DNA of 64,000 nucleotides, from contig NZ_JBNPXQ010000001.1 of the NCBI RefSeq assembly GCF_050433225.1, positions 992,001 through 1,056,000 on the forward strand. The letters are read 5' to 3'. This DNA is from Sphingomonas_D zeicaulis. Its GTDB lineage: Bacteria; Pseudomonadota; Alphaproteobacteria; Sphingomonadales; Sphingomonadaceae. The position numbers and the translations under genes were made by a program. The notes beneath the pieces are model-generated. The model did no database searches. It saw only the letters and a list, made by a program, of their open reading frames with translations, and had not been told where the DNA came from. Shown piece after piece: positions 52,603 through 60,555 of the stretch. Every line of letters begins with the position of its first letter. Position 1 is the first letter of the stretch.

Positions 52603-53058
52603 CTACTTCGAAGCCGACTTCAGATAGGCGATCACGTCTGCGCGGGTCTGCGCGTTGCGCATGCCCGCGAACGCCATTTTGGTGCCGGGTACGGTGCCGC
52701 GCGTGTCACCGATGAAGCGGAACAATTCCTCTTCGCTCCAGATGATGCCGCTGTTCTTCATCGCCGGCGAATAGGCGAAGCCGGGAACGGTCGCCGCCTT
52801 GCGGCCGATGATGCCGTACAGCGAAGGGCCAATGCGGTTCTGATCGGCCTCGATCGTGTGGCAGATCTTGCACTGCAGGAAGCTGCGCTCGCCCGCCTTG
52901 GCGTCGCCGGTGACGCTGGCATAGCTGACCGGCTCCGGCTCGATCCCGGTCTGCGCGGGCGCGCCGGCTATGGTGGTCGATCCGCTGCCGCTATCGCCGC
53001 AGCCGCCGAGCAGCGTCAGAACCGCGATCGCCGTCGCGCGGCACCCCGCAGTCTTCAC
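52603..53058 (-). CDS. Cytochrome c-family lipoprotein
   Basis: 151 residues. A short signal with lipobox LTLLGGCGDSG suggests a lipid-anchored periplasmic protein. It has one haem site, LQCKICHTIEA, and the distal Met in GTKMAFAGM. It resembles class I c2/c550-type cytochromes that carry electrons in the periplasm. The GTG at 53058 overlaps the sufE stop (GTGA), an unusual pairing. Confidence 0.85.
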   Translation of the reverse strand: MKTAGCRATAIAVLTLLGGCGDSGSGSTTIAGAPAQTGIEPEPVSYASVTGDAKAGERSFLQCKICHTIEADQNRIGPSLYGIIGRKAATVPGFAYSPAMKNSGIIWSEEELFRFIGDTRGTVPGTKMAFAGMRNAQTRADVIAYLKSASK

Positions 53059-53468
53059 GCGTAGCGTTCCGCCGTCGCGCGGATCAGCGCGATCATGTTG
53101 GGAATGCCCTGCGTGCGGTTGGAGCTGAGCTGGTTGCGCAGGTCGAACGGGGCAAGCGCGCCTTCGATGTCGGTGGCGCTGATCTCGGCGGGGCTGCGAT
53201 CCTGCACCGTCAGTAGCACCAGCGCGATGATGCCCTTCGTGATGGCGGCGTTGCTGTCCGCGAGGAAATGGAGCCGGCCATCCTCCAGTCGGGTCGGGTA
53301 GACCCACACCGCAGCGGAACAGCCCCTTACAAGCGTCGCATCCGTCTTCAGCGGATCGGGCATCGGTTCGAGCGCGCGGCCGAGATCGATCAGCAGGCGA
53401 TAGCGATCGTCGGCATCGAGCAGTTCATAATCGTCGAGAATGGCGGGGAGGGTGGGGGCGGCGCTCAT
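53055..53468 (-). CDS. sufE: Cysteine desulfuration protein SufE
   Basis: 137 residues. It accepts sulfur from the SufS cysteine desulfurase for Fe-S cluster assembly. The sulfur-accepting Cys lies in LVRGCSAAVWV. LPAILDDYELLDADDRY opens the helical fold. sufS is not in this window. The start at 53468 gives the normal length. Confidence 0.92.
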   Translation of the reverse strand: MSAAPTLPAILDDYELLDADDRYRLLIDLGRALEPMPDPLKTDATLVRGCSAAVWVYPTRLEDGRLHFLADSNAAITKGIIALVLLTVQDRSPAEISATDIEGALAPFDLRNQLSSNRTQGIPNMIALIRATAERYA

Positions 53469-53517
53469 GCCGCGGGGCTTAGCGGCGGCAAGGGCCGCCG
53501 TCATCCCCCGGCGTCGG

Positions 53518-53766
53518 TCAAAGATCGACGCCGGCGGCGATCGCTTCAAGACGGCGGATACGTTCCTTGAGGTCCGCCAGCTCGATGCGCGCGCCGATCG
53601 TGCCGGGAACCGCCTCGTCATTGGCAATGGCATGTCCGGAGATCTGCTGCCGGCGCAGGTCGAGCCAGCCATTCCAGGCCTTGAGCGCGGTCAGCGACAG
53701 GATGGCGATGGCGGTAAGGCCGGCGGCTGCGGTGGTGAAGATCAGTGTCGGATCGGCGCCGTACAT
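53518..53766 (-). CDS. Small membrane-anchored coiled-coil protein, psp operon (PspB-like)
   Basis: 82 residues. An N-terminal membrane helix (LIFTTAAAGLTAIAILSLTA) is followed by a linker and a short coiled coil, LADLKERIRRLEAIAAGVDL, like the end of PspB. GAGGAG precedes the ATG at 53766. It is the last gene of the psp operon, 31 bases after its neighbour. Proposed as a PspB relative; function unknown. Confidence 0.65.
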   Translation of the reverse strand: MYGADPTLIFTTAAAGLTAIAILSLTALKAWNGWLDLRRQQISGHAIANDEAVPGTIGARIELADLKERIRRLEAIAAGVDL

Positions 53767-53797
53767 GGCGGTGCTCCTCGGGGTTGGGCGAGCAGCC

Positions 53798-54043
53798 TCA
53801 GCTGTCGCGCTTGCGCAGCATCTCGAACTCGCGGTCGAGTGCGCTGGTGCTGTCGGTGGCGAGGCGTTCGAGCACCGCGACACGTTCCTTCAGCGCCTTA
53901 ATTTCGTCCCGCAACCGGTGGGCCTCCGGATCGGGCGTCCGTTCGGTTTCCTGCCGTTCCGCCTTGTATTTGGCACGCATCACGCCGGCGATGGACACGA
54001 TCAGCACGATCGCGACGACCATCGAGAAAGGGTTGTCGAACAT
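53798..54043 (-). CDS. Small membrane-anchored coiled-coil protein, psp operon (PspB-like)
   Basis: 81 residues: MFDNPFSMVVAIVLIVSIAG is a membrane helix, then a charged linker and a coiled coil LRDEIKALKERVAVLERLAT ending LDREFEMLRKRDS. This tail is nearly repeated in the neighbour 54076-54390 (LDREIEMLRKAN). Same topology as PspB. Likely to act with PspA/PspC at the inner membrane; not proven. Confidence 0.7.
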   Translation of the reverse strand: MFDNPFSMVVAIVLIVSIAGVMRAKYKAERQETERTPDPEAHRLRDEIKALKERVAVLERLATDSTSALDREFEMLRKRDS

Positions 54044-54075
54044 CTTCTTATTGCTCCCTGCAGGTGACGGTCGGG

Positions 54076-54390
54076 TCAGTTGGCCTTGCGCAGCATCTCG
54101 ATCTCGCGGTCGAGGCTGTGCGCGCCGTCGGTGACGATGCGCTCCACATTGGCGAGGCGGTCCTTGATCGAACCCAGCTCGGCGCGAAGCTGCGCGTTTT
54201 CCTGGCTGAGCAGCTTGATCCGCTCCATCGCCTCGTCGTTCGTCCTGGGATAGACGGCCTGCCCCCAGGCGCCATCCAGCGGATAGCCGTGGCGGATGCG
54301 CAGCCAGGTCACCAGCACCCATCCGCAGACCCCGGCAAGTCCGACGACGATCGCGACGGGGATGAAGGCTTCGAAGGGAAACATGTTCAA
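54076..54390 (-). CDS. Membrane-anchored coiled-coil protein, psp operon (PspB-like)
   Basis: 104 residues. A membrane helix (FIPVAIVVGLAGVCGWVLVTWL) precedes a coiled coil NAQLRAELGSIKDRLANVER, then LDREIEMLRKAN. The RLANVERIVTD stretch aligns with PspB RMQTIERIIAAD. It lies 26 bases after pspC. A PspB paralogue or PspD-like component is plausible. Confidence 0.7.
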   Translation of the reverse strand: MNMFPFEAFIPVAIVVGLAGVCGWVLVTWLRIRHGYPLDGAWGQAVYPRTNDEAMERIKLLSQENAQLRAELGSIKDRLANVERIVTDGAHSLDREIEMLRKAN

Positions 54391-54416
54391 TCCTCCCTGA
54401 AAGGGCGTTGCACGTG

Positions 54417-54794
54417 TCAGCGCAGCGCGTCGATCTCGTCGGCGAGGCGGCGGTTACGGCTTGTATAGTAGAGTTCGACTTCGGCAAGGCGGCGATCGAT
54501 GTCGCGGAACTTCGAGCGGACATCGCGGGTCGAACGCGCCGGCGACTGGCGGACGCCCTGCCAGAACTTGGCATCCTCGGCGTCTTCATACAGATCGCGC
54601 GGTTCCGGCTTCGCGACCATGCCCACCACGAGATAGACGATGATCAGCGGCTGGAAGGCGAAGATCGTGATGAGCACCGCGCTGACGCGGACCCACGTGA
54701 CGTCGATGCCGGTATATTCCGAAACACCGGCGCAAACGCCCATGAACTTGCCGTTCTTCTTGTCGAGGTAGAATTTGGTGCGGCGGGCACTCAT
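54417..54794 (-). CDS. pspC: Phage shock protein C
   Basis: 125 residues. The PspC signature KFMGVCAGVSEYTGIDVTWV leads into the membrane helix ISLIIVYLVVGMVA-type (FQPLIIVYLVVGMVAKPEP) and a cytoplasmic coiled coil. It senses envelope stress with PspB and relieves PspA inhibition of PspF. Confidence 0.92.
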   Translation of the reverse strand: MSARRTKFYLDKKNGKFMGVCAGVSEYTGIDVTWVRVSAVLITIFAFQPLIIVYLVVGMVAKPEPRDLYEDAEDAKFWQGVRQSPARSTRDVRSKFRDIDRRLAEVELYYTSRNRRLADEIDALR

Positions 54795-54845
54795 GTCAGT
54801 CTCCCTGTGAGTCTGAAATTGTCTGTCTGGCGATGACCGGCGCCG

Positions 54846-55070
54846 TCAGGCGCCGGGTTTAGAGTCGGGGTGGTCGGCGGCGATGATGCGCTCGATCGTC
54901 TGCATGCGATCCTCGAGCCGCCGCGCCATGTCGTGAAGTTCGTCGAGAAGGTTCTCGTCCTCGCGCGTCAATGTCGCGGCCTGCTTCCACTTGGTGATGT
55001 AGTGGAGGATGACCCACGGCAGGCCGAGGAATAATATGCCGACCGCGAACAGGGGAACGAGGTCTTCCAT
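54846..55070 (-). CDS. pspB: Phage shock protein B
   Basis: 74 residues. The membrane helix LVPLFAVGILFLGLPWVILHY and the leucine-zipper-like RLEDRMQTIERIIAADHPDS are the canonical PspB layout. It starts three bases after pspA. Confidence 0.9.
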   Translation of the reverse strand: MEDLVPLFAVGILFLGLPWVILHYITKWKQAATLTREDENLLDELHDMARRLEDRMQTIERIIAADHPDSKPGA

Positions 55071-55073
55071 CGA

Positions 55074-55742
55074 TCAGCCTTCCCTGCCTGCGCGGGCCTT
55101 CATCGCGGCGAGTTCGGCCTCAACCTTTTCGGAAGAACGCAATTCGGCGATCTCTTCCTCGAGGGTCTTCGGCGCGGCACCCATGCCGGCGGCTTCGGCG
55201 CGGCCTTCGGCCAGGTCGACGCGGCGCTCCATCAGGTCGAAGCGGCTGAACGCTTCGTCGATCTTGGCGCCCGCATACATCTCGCGCATCCGTGCGCGAT
55301 TATGTGCCGATTCGAGACGGGTCACGATCGAGTTCTGGCGGGCACGCGCCTCACGCAGCTTGTTCTGCAGCTTACCGATATCCTCTTCCGAAGCGCGCAG
55401 CGCCTCGTCCAGAGTCTCGATCTCTGCCTTGAGCTGGTCGGCCATGGTGGCCGCCTTCTGCTTCTCGACCAGCGCCGCCTTGGCGAGATCCTCGCGATCT
55501 TTCGACAGCGCGAGTTCGGCCTTCTCCGTCCAGCTCTCCTGCAGCGCATCGAGCTTGCTGATGTGGCGGCGCATTTCCTTCTGGTCGGCGATGGTGCGCG
55601 CCGCGGAGGCGCGAACCTCGACCAGCGTCTCTTCCATCTCGAGGATGATCATGCGGATCATCTTGGCGGGGTCTTCCGCCTTGTCGAGCAGGTCGGTGAC
55701 ATTGGCGGCGATGATGTCTCGGGTGCGGGAAAAAATACCCAT
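55074..55742 (-). CDS. pspA: Phage shock protein A
   Basis: 222 residues, almost all coiled coil, beginning with the amphipathic membrane-binding helix MGIFSRTRDIIAANVTDLLD. PspA is an ESCRT-III-like membrane-remodelling protein and negative regulator of PspF. It is preceded by a small exported protein gene and a strong hairpin (55801-55835). Confidence 0.95.
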   Translation of the reverse strand: MGIFSRTRDIIAANVTDLLDKAEDPAKMIRMIILEMEETLVEVRASAARTIADQKEMRRHISKLDALQESWTEKAELALSKDREDLAKAALVEKQKAATMADQLKAEIETLDEALRASEEDIGKLQNKLREARARQNSIVTRLESAHNRARMREMYAGAKIDEAFSRFDLMERRVDLAEGRAEAAGMGAAPKTLEEEIAELRSSEKVEAELAAMKARAGREG

Positions 55743-55800
55743 CGGGTGAACTCCTGGACGTGATTGCTCTGGTCTTCGGTGGTGGCAGCGTGGTTGGGGT

Positions 55801-55835
55801 GCCGGGGGCGGAGCAAGGGGATTTCCGCCCCCGGC
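55801..55835 (-). promoter_or_regulatory. Strong RNA hairpin in the psp leader-pspA gap
   Basis: GCCGGGGGCGGA (55801-55812) and TCCGCCCCCGGC (55824-55835) are perfect 12-bp arms with an 11-base loop, 12 bases downstream of the small gene and 58 bases upstream of pspA. No U-run follows on the minus strand, so it looks more like a processing or stability element than a full terminator. Confidence 0.6.
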
Positions 55836-55846
55836 GGGGAATGCCG

Positions 55847-56020
55847 TCAGGCCAGGGGCATGGCGGCGGTGGACCGGGCGAGCGCGACATGGCCGGCTGC
55901 GCCAGGATGGGCTTCGGCGGCCCTCACCGGGCCGATCGCGCTCAGCAGACAGGTGCTGGCGAACATAGCCGCACAGATCGCGGCTGCGACATGCTTGCGA
56001 TTTTTATCGGTGTTGAACAT
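55847..56020 (-). CDS. Small exported protein, first gene of the psp operon
   Basis: 57 residues: MFNTDKNRKHVAAAICAAMF, then ASTCLLSAIGPVRAAEAHPG. It is a clear signal peptide with a likely cut after VRA, leaving a mature peptide of about 22 residues. AGGAG lies 6 bases before the ATG. It is placed directly behind the sigma54 promoter at 56080-56095. I recall related short exported sphingomonad proteins but know no function. Confidence 0.65.
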   Translation of the reverse strand: MFNTDKNRKHVAAAICAAMFASTCLLSAIGPVRAAEAHPGAAGHVALARSTAAMPLA

Positions 56021-56079
56021 CGTGAACTCCTGAACCTCAGCATGTTGCGTGCCGCCGCGTGGCGGTTCGCCAACATCTT

Positions 56080-56095
56080 TGCAGGAGGTGTGCCA
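56080..56095 (-). promoter_or_regulatory. Sigma54 (RpoN) promoter of the psp operon
   Basis: On the minus strand TGGCACACCTCCTGCA matches TGGCAC-N5-TTGCA with one change, and the GG and GC pairs are correctly 10 bases apart. Transcription would begin near 56068, about 48 bases before the small exported protein. PspF, encoded divergently, is the expected activator. Confidence 0.8.
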
Positions 56096-56104
56096 ACTCT
56101 AAGA

Positions 56105-56124
56105 AATGGCTGAATTCAGCCATT
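56105..56124. promoter_or_regulatory. Perfect 20-bp palindrome between the psp operon and pspF
   Basis: AATGGCTGAATTCAGCCATT is identical to its reverse complement. It lies 10 bases upstream of the sigma54 -24 element and 74 bases before pspF. It may be an operator for pspF autocontrol or another regulator. Confidence 0.55.
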
Positions 56125-56197
56125 CTCCTTCGGTTGATGCGTCCCACTTACCAAATTTCTGTTGCCAATAGTTGGTGATTTGCGCCAACCTGCGGGC

Positions 56198-57235
56198 ATG
56201 GATCGCGACAACGCCTTTATCGGCCAATCCCTCGCCTTTCTCGATTCGGTCGAGCGAGCCAGCCGCGCCGCCGCGCTGAACCGGCCGGTGCTGGTGATCG
56301 GTGAACGGGGCACCGGCAAGGAACTCGTCGCGGAGCGTCTACATCGTCTCAGCCAAAGGTGGGACGGGCCATTGGTGACGATGAACTGCGCGGCATTGCC
56401 GGAAACTCTGATCGAGGCCGAATTGTTCGGTCATGAGGCGGGGGCCTTCACCGGAGCCACGCGCGTGCGTGCGGGGCGTTTCGAGGAGGCCGATGGCGGC
56501 ACCTTGTTCCTCGACGAATTGGCGACGCTTTCCGCCGCCGCGCAGGAACGGCTGCTGCGCGCCGTGGAATATGGTGAGGTCACGCGGATCGGCTCCAATC
56601 GCGCCGTGCGCGTCGATGTCCGCATCGTTGCGGCGACCAACGAACATCTGCCGTCGCTGGTGGAGAAGGGCCGCTTTCGCGCCGACCTGCTCGACCGGCT
56701 AAGCTTCGAAGTGGTGACCTTGCCGCCGTTGCGCGCGCGCGAGGGCGATGTCGCGGTGCTCGCCGACCATTTCGGGCGCCGGATGGCGGCCGAACTGGGC
56801 TGGGATCGCTGGCCGGGGTTCGGTGCGGAGGCCGCGGCACGGCTCGTCGGCCACCCCTGGCCAGGCAATGTCCGCGAATTGCGCAATGTCGTCGAGCGCG
56901 CGGTCTATCGCTGGGACCAGCCCGAACGTCCTGTCGACGATATCGTCTTCGATCCCTTCGCCTCCCCCTGGCGACCGACCGGCGCCGCCGCCGAACCGCA
57001 AGCGCCAGTGGCCGCAGCAGTCGCGACGGTGGCGGAAAGCGGCGGCGCTGCCTTCGGGGACATAGCGAGCATCGCCGACTTGAAGAATGCGGTCGACACC
57101 TATGAGCGCGCGATCCTGGAGGCGACGATGGCGCGCTTCCGGTTCAATCAGCGCGCGACCGCCAAGGCGCTGAGCCTCAGCTACGACCAGCTTCGCCACT
57201 GCCTGCGCAAGCATGGTCTGCTCGGCGGCGCCTGA
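56198..57235 (+). CDS. pspF: Psp operon sigma54 activator PspF
   Basis: 345 residues, an AAA+ activator without an N-terminal receiver domain, as expected for PspF. Walker A GERGTGKE near residue 35, sigma54-contact GAFTGA, Walker B DGGTLFLDE, WPGNVRELRN, and a Fis-type helix-turn-helix at the C-terminus. PspA normally holds it inactive. The ATG at 56198 matches the family N-terminus. Confidence 0.93.
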   Translation: MDRDNAFIGQSLAFLDSVERASRAAALNRPVLVIGERGTGKELVAERLHRLSQRWDGPLVTMNCAALPETLIEAELFGHEAGAFTGATRVRAGRFEEADGGTLFLDELATLSAAAQERLLRAVEYGEVTRIGSNRAVRVDVRIVAATNEHLPSLVEKGRFRADLLDRLSFEVVTLPPLRAREGDVAVLADHFGRRMAAELGWDRWPGFGAEAAARLVGHPWPGNVRELRNVVERAVYRWDQPERPVDDIVFDPFASPWRPTGAAAEPQAPVAAAVATVAESGGAAFGDIASIADLKNAVDTYERAILEATMARFRFNQRATAKALSLSYDQLRHCLRKHGLLGGA

Positions 57236-57337
57236 AAGAAATCGAAAGCCGCCCCCAAGCAAGATTTTTGGAGACCGGCGGGGTCTGGTGCGTTAGCGGG
57301 GGACCGCCAAAAAACCCCAATCAGGAGGTCCAGTCAC

Positions 57338-57961
57338 ATGGCTTTCATCCTTCCCGAGCTTCCCTTCGACAAGAGCGCCCTCGAGCCGCACATGTCCGCG
57401 GAAACCTTCGAGTTCCACCACGGCAAGCATCACAAGGCCTATGTCGACAAGGTCAACGGCTGGATCGACGAAAAGGGCCTCGGTGGCCTGACCCTTATCG
57501 AGACGATCGAGAAGGCGAAGAAGGACGGCGACAAGGGCCTGTTCAACAACGCCGCGCAGATCTGGAACCACACTTTTTTCTGGAACTGCCTGGCCCCGGC
57601 CGGTCAGACCCCGTCGGGCGAACTGCTCACGCTGATCGAGAAGAGCTTCGGTTCGACCGAGGCGCTGCTCCAGAAGCTGCAGGCCGAGGCCGTCGGCCAC
57701 TTCGCCAGCGGCTGGGCGTGGCTGATCCTCGACGGCACCGAGCTGAAGGTGACCTCGTGGCATGACGCCGACACGCCGATCGTCAACGGCCAGGTGCCGC
57801 TGCTCACGCTCGACGTGTGGGAGCACGCCTATTACATCGACTATCGCAACGCCCGGCCGAAATTCGCCGAGACGGTGCTGACCAACATCATCAACTGGGA
57901 TTTCGTCGCCCAGAACCTCGACGGGCAGGGCGCCAGCCGCGCCGACCAGACCCAGGGCTGA
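57338..57961 (+). CDS. sodB: Superoxide dismutase (Fe type)
   Basis: 207 residues. Metal ligands: FEFHHGKHHKAYVD, WNHTFFWNCL, and DVWEHAYYIDYRN with the last Asp and His. The Fe-type FFWNCLAP and GSGW-type GHFASGWAWL fit an Fe or cambialistic enzyme. AGGAGG lies upstream. It detoxifies superoxide in the cytoplasm. Confidence 0.94.
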   Translation: MAFILPELPFDKSALEPHMSAETFEFHHGKHHKAYVDKVNGWIDEKGLGGLTLIETIEKAKKDGDKGLFNNAAQIWNHTFFWNCLAPAGQTPSGELLTLIEKSFGSTEALLQKLQAEAVGHFASGWAWLILDGTELKVTSWHDADTPIVNGQVPLLTLDVWEHAYYIDYRNARPKFAETVLTNIINWDFVAQNLDGQGASRADQTQG

Positions 57962-57997
57962 TCGACCGATCGGCTGGCGGGGTGCAAGCTCCCGCTA

Positions 57998-58042
57998 ATG
58001 AAGCCGTTCCCGCCGGTTCAGGACCGGTGGGGGCGGCTTCAT
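57998..58042. terminator. Convergent terminator between sodB and the DUF2061 gene
   Basis: ATGAAGCCG (57998-58006) pairs with CGGCTTCAT (58034-58042), with a further CCGGTTC/GACCGG stem inside. It overlaps the stop of the minus-strand gene. Confidence 0.6.
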
Positions 58043-58281
58043 GCCATTCGAGGCTCCCGTGCATGGTCGTGGACATGGATCAGGTCACGCAGCGAAAACC
58101 CGCTCCAGTCGCGTGACCAGGCGCGATCGTGGAAGTAGAAGGCCACCGCATTGACCATCGGCTCGATCAGCGCGATGCCCCCGGCGACCGCAACGGAGCC
58201 AGTCAGCACGTAGGCGACGGTGAACCCCACCACCAGGTGGACCGACAGGAAACTCAGCGTCTTGGCGATGTCGCGTGGCAT
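58039..58281 (-). CDS. DUF2061 membrane protein
   Basis: 80 residues. Two membrane helices (FLSVHLVVGFTVAYVLTGSV and AGGIALIEPMVNAVAFYF) and an ending FHDRAWSRDWSGF typical of DUF2061. GGGAG precedes the ATG at 58281. Function unknown. Confidence 0.82.
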   Translation of the reverse strand: MPRDIAKTLSFLSVHLVVGFTVAYVLTGSVAVAGGIALIEPMVNAVAFYFHDRAWSRDWSGFSLRDLIHVHDHAREPRMA

Positions 58282-58387
58282 GGTGTCACTCCCTTTCGGG
58301 GTGGATATTGCGAATCGTTTGCAAATCTTCAAGCGAGCGTTTTCGATAAGAGTGATCGGCTCTGGCATCTTTGAAGTAGGCCAGCGG

Positions 58388-59974
58388 TCAGATTGCCTCA
58401 CCCGCCGCGCGTGCGCGCGCCTCACGGCTGGCTTCGGCTGCGGGCAGTCGGCGATAGGCGAGCCACAGGCACGCGATCGAAATCGGCGTTGCCGCCAGCA
58501 ATGAGAGCATGCCGATCGAAAGGCTGCCGCTGACCGCAGAGACCTTGCCCGCCACATAGGGGCCGAGCGCGAGGCCGATCAGCGTCGTGCCGATGAAGAA
58601 GGTCGCAGTGGCGGTGCCGCGCATCCGCGGGAGAACCAGATCCTGCGTCGTCGCCGCGCAAGCGCCGAGCGCGCAGGACGACAGGATATGCAACGGCAGC
58701 GCCAGCGCGAAGAACAGGGTCGGGCTGCCGCTGGTGAAGGCGATCACCACCAGTGGCGGTGGCGCCACCGCGCCGATCAGCGCGACGAGCAGCCGGCCAC
58801 CGGGATTGCGCAGCCGCAGGCGATCGGCCAGCCGTCCGCCCAGCACGACGCCGAGGAATCCGCCGAGCGCGCCGGCACCGCCCAGCCACAGCCCTGCGAA
58901 ATGCGGTTCGGCCCCGATCACGCGCAGCGCATAGGGTGCCGCCCAGAAGCTGACGGAATAAGCGAGGAACGCGATCAGGCCATAGCCGACCACCACCAGC
59001 AGGAAGGCTGGTGTGCCGACGATCAGCGCGAAGGTAGGCTTGTCGCGATGGCGCAGCGCGCTCGCCCAGCTCAGGACGGCATAGGCACCGATCCCGATCG
59101 CCGCCCATTGCGCGACATCGCCGGTCAGCGCGATCAGTCCGGCAGCGATCGCGGCGAACACGACCAGTCCGACGACATTGGCCATGAGCGCGCGGGGGCC
59201 ATTTCGTGCGGCGCCGAGCAAGGTAAGCGGCGGGATGATCGTCAGCAGTTCGGCGGCGAACAGGCGGAACGGGTGCGGTGCCGCCGGCGTCACGATCCCG
59301 TCCGAAAGCCCGCGCACCGGCTCGCGCAATGTGGCGACCCACAGCGCCAGCAGCATGCCGGGCAGCCCGACCGCGAGGAACGCCGCCTGCCAGCCCTTCA
59401 GCCCCAGCGGGCCACCACCGGGGAAGGCCGCACCCCATTGCGCAACGATCGCGCCGCCGAGGAACAGCGAGAGGCCGCCGCCCAGATACAGCCCCGACGA
59501 ATAGATCGCGAGCGCGGTCGCGCGCTTCTCGCGCGGGAACCAGTCGGAGAGCAGCGAATAGGCGCAGGGCGATGCGGTGGCTTCACCGATACCGACGCCA
59601 ATGCGCGCCGCCGCTAGTTCGCCGCCCGACCGCACCAGCCCGCTGATCGCGGTCATTGCCGACCATAGTGCGAGCCCCACCGCCATTAGCCTGACCCGGC
59701 TCACATTGTCCGCCAGCCGCCCGAGGGGAATGCCGAACAACGCGTAGAACACGCCGAACGCGGTGCCGTAGAGAAAGCCGAGATCGGCATCGTCGAGGCC
59801 GAGGTCGCGTTTCACCTCTTCGGCGAGGATCGACAGGATCTGCCGGTCGATGAAGTTGAGCATGTAGACGATGACGAGGACGGTCAGCCCATACCAGGCG
59901 TAACGCAGATCGGGGCGTGTATCGGGTGCGGCCGTGCCCGACGGGCGCGGCACGGCGGTGTCGGCAGTGGCCAA
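58388..59974 (-). CDS. MFS transporter, spinster-like
   Basis: About 528 residues with twelve hydrophobic segments. The first helix VLVIVYMLNFIDRQILSILA and the loop GIPLGRLADN are typical of the MFS spinster-type group that exports or imports organic solutes. The TTG at 59974 is chosen because AGAGGAAG lies 5 bases upstream; an earlier TTG at 60040 has no ribosome site. Substrate unknown. Confidence 0.82.
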   Translation of the reverse strand: MATADTAVPRPSGTAAPDTRPDLRYAWYGLTVLVIVYMLNFIDRQILSILAEEVKRDLGLDDADLGFLYGTAFGVFYALFGIPLGRLADNVSRVRLMAVGLALWSAMTAISGLVRSGGELAAARIGVGIGEATASPCAYSLLSDWFPREKRATALAIYSSGLYLGGGLSLFLGGAIVAQWGAAFPGGGPLGLKGWQAAFLAVGLPGMLLALWVATLREPVRGLSDGIVTPAAPHPFRLFAAELLTIIPPLTLLGAARNGPRALMANVVGLVVFAAIAAGLIALTGDVAQWAAIGIGAYAVLSWASALRHRDKPTFALIVGTPAFLLVVVGYGLIAFLAYSVSFWAAPYALRVIGAEPHFAGLWLGGAGALGGFLGVVLGGRLADRLRLRNPGGRLLVALIGAVAPPPLVVIAFTSGSPTLFFALALPLHILSSCALGACAATTQDLVLPRMRGTATATFFIGTTLIGLALGPYVAGKVSAVSGSLSIGMLSLLAATPISIACLWLAYRRLPAAEASREARARAAGEAI

Positions 59975-60084
59975 GGCGCTTCCTCTCGCTATGTCCTTGT
60001 CTTTGTGCCGCAGGGTAGCAGAGGTGCGGAACGGCGCCAAAGACGTTACGGCGCGCGTCCATCGGGCGATGCGAAGGGATTGCG

Positions 60085-60555
60085 ATGACCGAATCGGTGC
60101 TGTTCGTCTGTCTCGGCAACATCTGCCGGTCGCCTTTGGCCGAAGCCGCGCTGCGTGCCGAGGCGGGGCGTCGCGGGCTCGACATCATCGTCGATTCCGC
60201 CGGCACCGGCGGCTGGCATGCCGGCGAAGCGCCTGACCGGCGCGCGCAGGCGGTCGCGCGCCGCAACGGCGTCGACATCTCCGGGCTCCGTGCGCGGCAG
60301 GTTACGCCCGGGGACTTCCATCGCTTCGACCGGATCGTCGCGCTCGATCCGCAGAATCTGGGTGACCTGCGGCGGATCCGACCGGCCGATGCCACGGCAG
60401 ACCTGTCGCTGCTGCTCGACCATGTGCCTGGCCGCGTCGGCGAGGCGGTGGCAGACCCCTATTATGGCGATGACGCCGGGTTCGACATCACTTGGGCGGA
60501 TGTCACCACCGGCGCCCGGGCGCTGGCCGCCGCGATCGATCAGCGTAACCGGTAA
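60085..60555 (+). CDS. Low molecular weight protein-tyrosine phosphatase
   Basis: 156 residues. The P-loop VCLGNICRSPLAE contains the nucleophile Cys9 and Arg; the general acid is in DPYYGDD. It is a cytoplasmic phosphatase. Such enzymes often control polysaccharide tyrosine kinases, but none is adjacent. It overlaps thpR by 16 bases tail to tail. Confidence 0.92.
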   Translation: MTESVLFVCLGNICRSPLAEAALRAEAGRRGLDIIVDSAGTGGWHAGEAPDRRAQAVARRNGVDISGLRARQVTPGDFHRFDRIVALDPQNLGDLRRIRPADATADLSLLLDHVPGRVGEAVADPYYGDDAGFDITWADVTTGARALAAAIDQRNR

